A DNA stretch of 64,000 bases, from contig DATBLE010000047.1 in the NCBI GenBank assembly GCA_036555585.1, positions 1 to 64,000 of the forward strand, written 5' to 3'. Of this stretch, positions 63,081 to 64,000 are shown piece by piece. The stretch is from DATBLE01 sp036555585 (lineage in GTDB: Bacteria; Actinomycetota; Thermoleophilia; Gaiellales; Gaiellaceae). Under the pieces are notes generated by a model. That model was given only the letters and a program-made list of their open reading frames with translations, was not told the origin of the DNA and did no database searches. Both the position numbers and the translations under genes were made by a program. The stretch's first letter is position 1; every line of letters begins with the position of its first letter.

Positions 63081-64000
63081 CTAGCCGGACGGCTCGCCGC
63101 GGACGGCGCCGGCATCTGCGCTCCAGGTCGCGAGCCCGCGCCGGATCAGGGCGGCCAGGACGACGAGCCAGAGCGAGAACGCGACCCAGGTCCACACCCG
63201 GGCGAAGTCGACGAGGCCGCCGATGTCCTCGACCTCTCCGACCGTGAAGCTGCACGCCGCGTACATGCCCACCGGGAACACCGTCGACCAGCGGCGCGCG
63301 TCGTAGCTCAGCCGCGGCGCGACGAGCTCGCAGACGATCAGCACCGGCAGCCAGAGCATCGCAGCCGCCCAGAGCGCCAGCGCCGTCCGGCCGAGCCCGT
63401 CGCTCAGGCCGTGCAGCGATCCGATCGCCTGCGTCGCCTGGGCCGCCTTGCCGCAGGCGAGCGTCGCGATCGCGAGCGCTCCGCCCGCCACCCAGTGGTC
63501 GCCGTGGCCGACGACGAGCTGGCGCAGGTCGAAGCGCGCGAGCACGAACACGTAGATCGCCAGCCCGAGCCCGATCGCGACCAGGGAGGCAACCGCAAGC
63601 CACCGGATCTGCTCCTCGGCGGCGAGGATGGCGGCCAGCACGGCGAGCGAATCGGTGGAGACGTCGAGCACGAACGAGACGCCCACGGTCGGAGTCACCC
63701 AGTGCCGGAGGACGCTCGGCACCAGCAGCAGCCAGAGGCAGAGAGCGACCACGAGCAGGGCCCCGCCGACGCGATGCCAGCCCAGCAGGGCGAGGCGGGA
63801 GCCCAGCACCGCGGTTCCCGCGACACCGGTCAGCGCAGCCGGCGACGCCGCCTCGTGGACGACCCGCGGCCGGTCGGTCAGGACCCTGCCGACCAGCACC
63901 AGCCCGAGCCCGACCCAGACCGCAGCCGCGAGCACGAGCAGCACGCGCGAGAGCGTCTCGTGGCCGCCGACGGTCAGGTCGATGGAGACGATGCCCGTGC
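63081..64000 (-). CDS. TDT-family (TehA/SLAC1-like) transporter, cut by the right edge
   Basis: Ten-helix TehA/SLAC1-like membrane protein. The open frame continues upstream past 63944 to the window edge, where TGIVSIDLTVGGHETLSRVL reads like the first part of the family (near the GTGIVSIAL block), so the start lies outside. The visible protein ends GEPSG. Substrates of the family include tellurite, sulfite, malate and anions; unknown here. Confidence 0.85.
   Translation of the reverse strand, partial: TGIVSIDLTVGGHETLSRVLLVLAAAVWVGLGLVLVGRVLTDRPRVVHEAASPAALTGVAGTAVLGSRLALLGWHRVGGALLVVALCLWLLLVPSVLRHWVTPTVGVSFVLDVSTDSLAVLAAILAAEEQIRWLAVASLVAIGLGLAIYVFVLARFDLRQLVVGHGDHWVAGGALAIATLACGKAAQATQAIGSLHGLSDGLGRTALALWAAAMLWLPVLIVCELVAPRLSYDARRWSTVFPVGMYAACSFTVGEVEDIGGLVDFARVWTWVAFSLWLVVLAALIRRGLATWSADAGAVRGEPSG

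Overview
This 64-kb window is very GC-rich, gene-dense bacterial chromosome. It has many GTG starts, frequent 4-nt GTGA/ATGA overlaps between genes, actinobacterial-type small proteins (Holin-X-like, DUF3618-like) and palindromic intergenic repeats. Together these suggest an actinomycete of the class Thermoleophilia (Gaiella/Solirubrobacter type). The placement is an inference from gene content; no rRNA gene lies in the window. I saw no tRNA, rRNA, CRISPR array, transposase, integrase or phage block.

Layout. 1-4319 (minus): scpB (cut by the left edge), scpA, lgt, two small genes, and an ECF sigma/anti-sigma pair. 4381-9932 (minus): dnaE, an acetyltransferase, a small membrane protein and lpdA. 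9942-17459 (minus): a zinc-ribbon/adenylate cyclase/AAA/TPR regulator, an acetyltransferase, a VOC protein, and a three-gene 2-oxoacid (pyruvate or acetoin type) dehydrogenase operon. 17473-19640: a divergent duplicated-domain protein, a Holin-X/DUF3618 pair, and a two-domain cupredoxin. 19677-22954: pheST. 23130-26994: methyltransferase, lemA, a DUF2207 protein and a cupin. 27061-30589: a glycine-betaine/choline-type ABC importer. 30872-34190: disulfide oxidoreductase, UspA and UbiB-kinase genes joined by 4-nt overlaps. 34195-38254: RpiB-like, a membrane-anchored protein with two compensating frameshifts, ACC deaminase, FkbM methyltransferase and a ring-cleavage-type VOC dioxygenase. 38305-42216 (minus): trmH, rplT, rpmI, infC and thrS. 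42439-44056: csp, infA, CBS and a small basic protein. 44111-48584: two large secreted paralogues built from InlB-like repeats with paired cysteines. 48581-53825: ArsP-like permease, small proteins, zinc alcohol dehydrogenase, acetyltransferase and a glycoside-hydrolase-like lipoprotein. 53853-62152: narGHJI, narK and a UspA protein for nitrate respiration. 62256-64000: cupin, DUF488 and a TDT transporter cut by the right edge.

The most unusual signals are these. (1) A hairpin element lies between tandem co-directional genes. Its long copies begin at the stop codon of the upstream gene, and the inner stem sequences change while pairing is kept. (2) The infC reading frame runs out of frame through most of rpmI (158 nt). 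(3) An infA gene's only well-placed start codon is ATA. (4) A -1/+1 frameshift pair scrambles the membrane anchor of one protein. (5) Other near-perfect palindromes sit in spacers and inside coding sequences. (6) Three convergent gene pairs share a CTAG so that both stop codons overlap. All functional names come from motifs read in the translated sequence; no database search was run.
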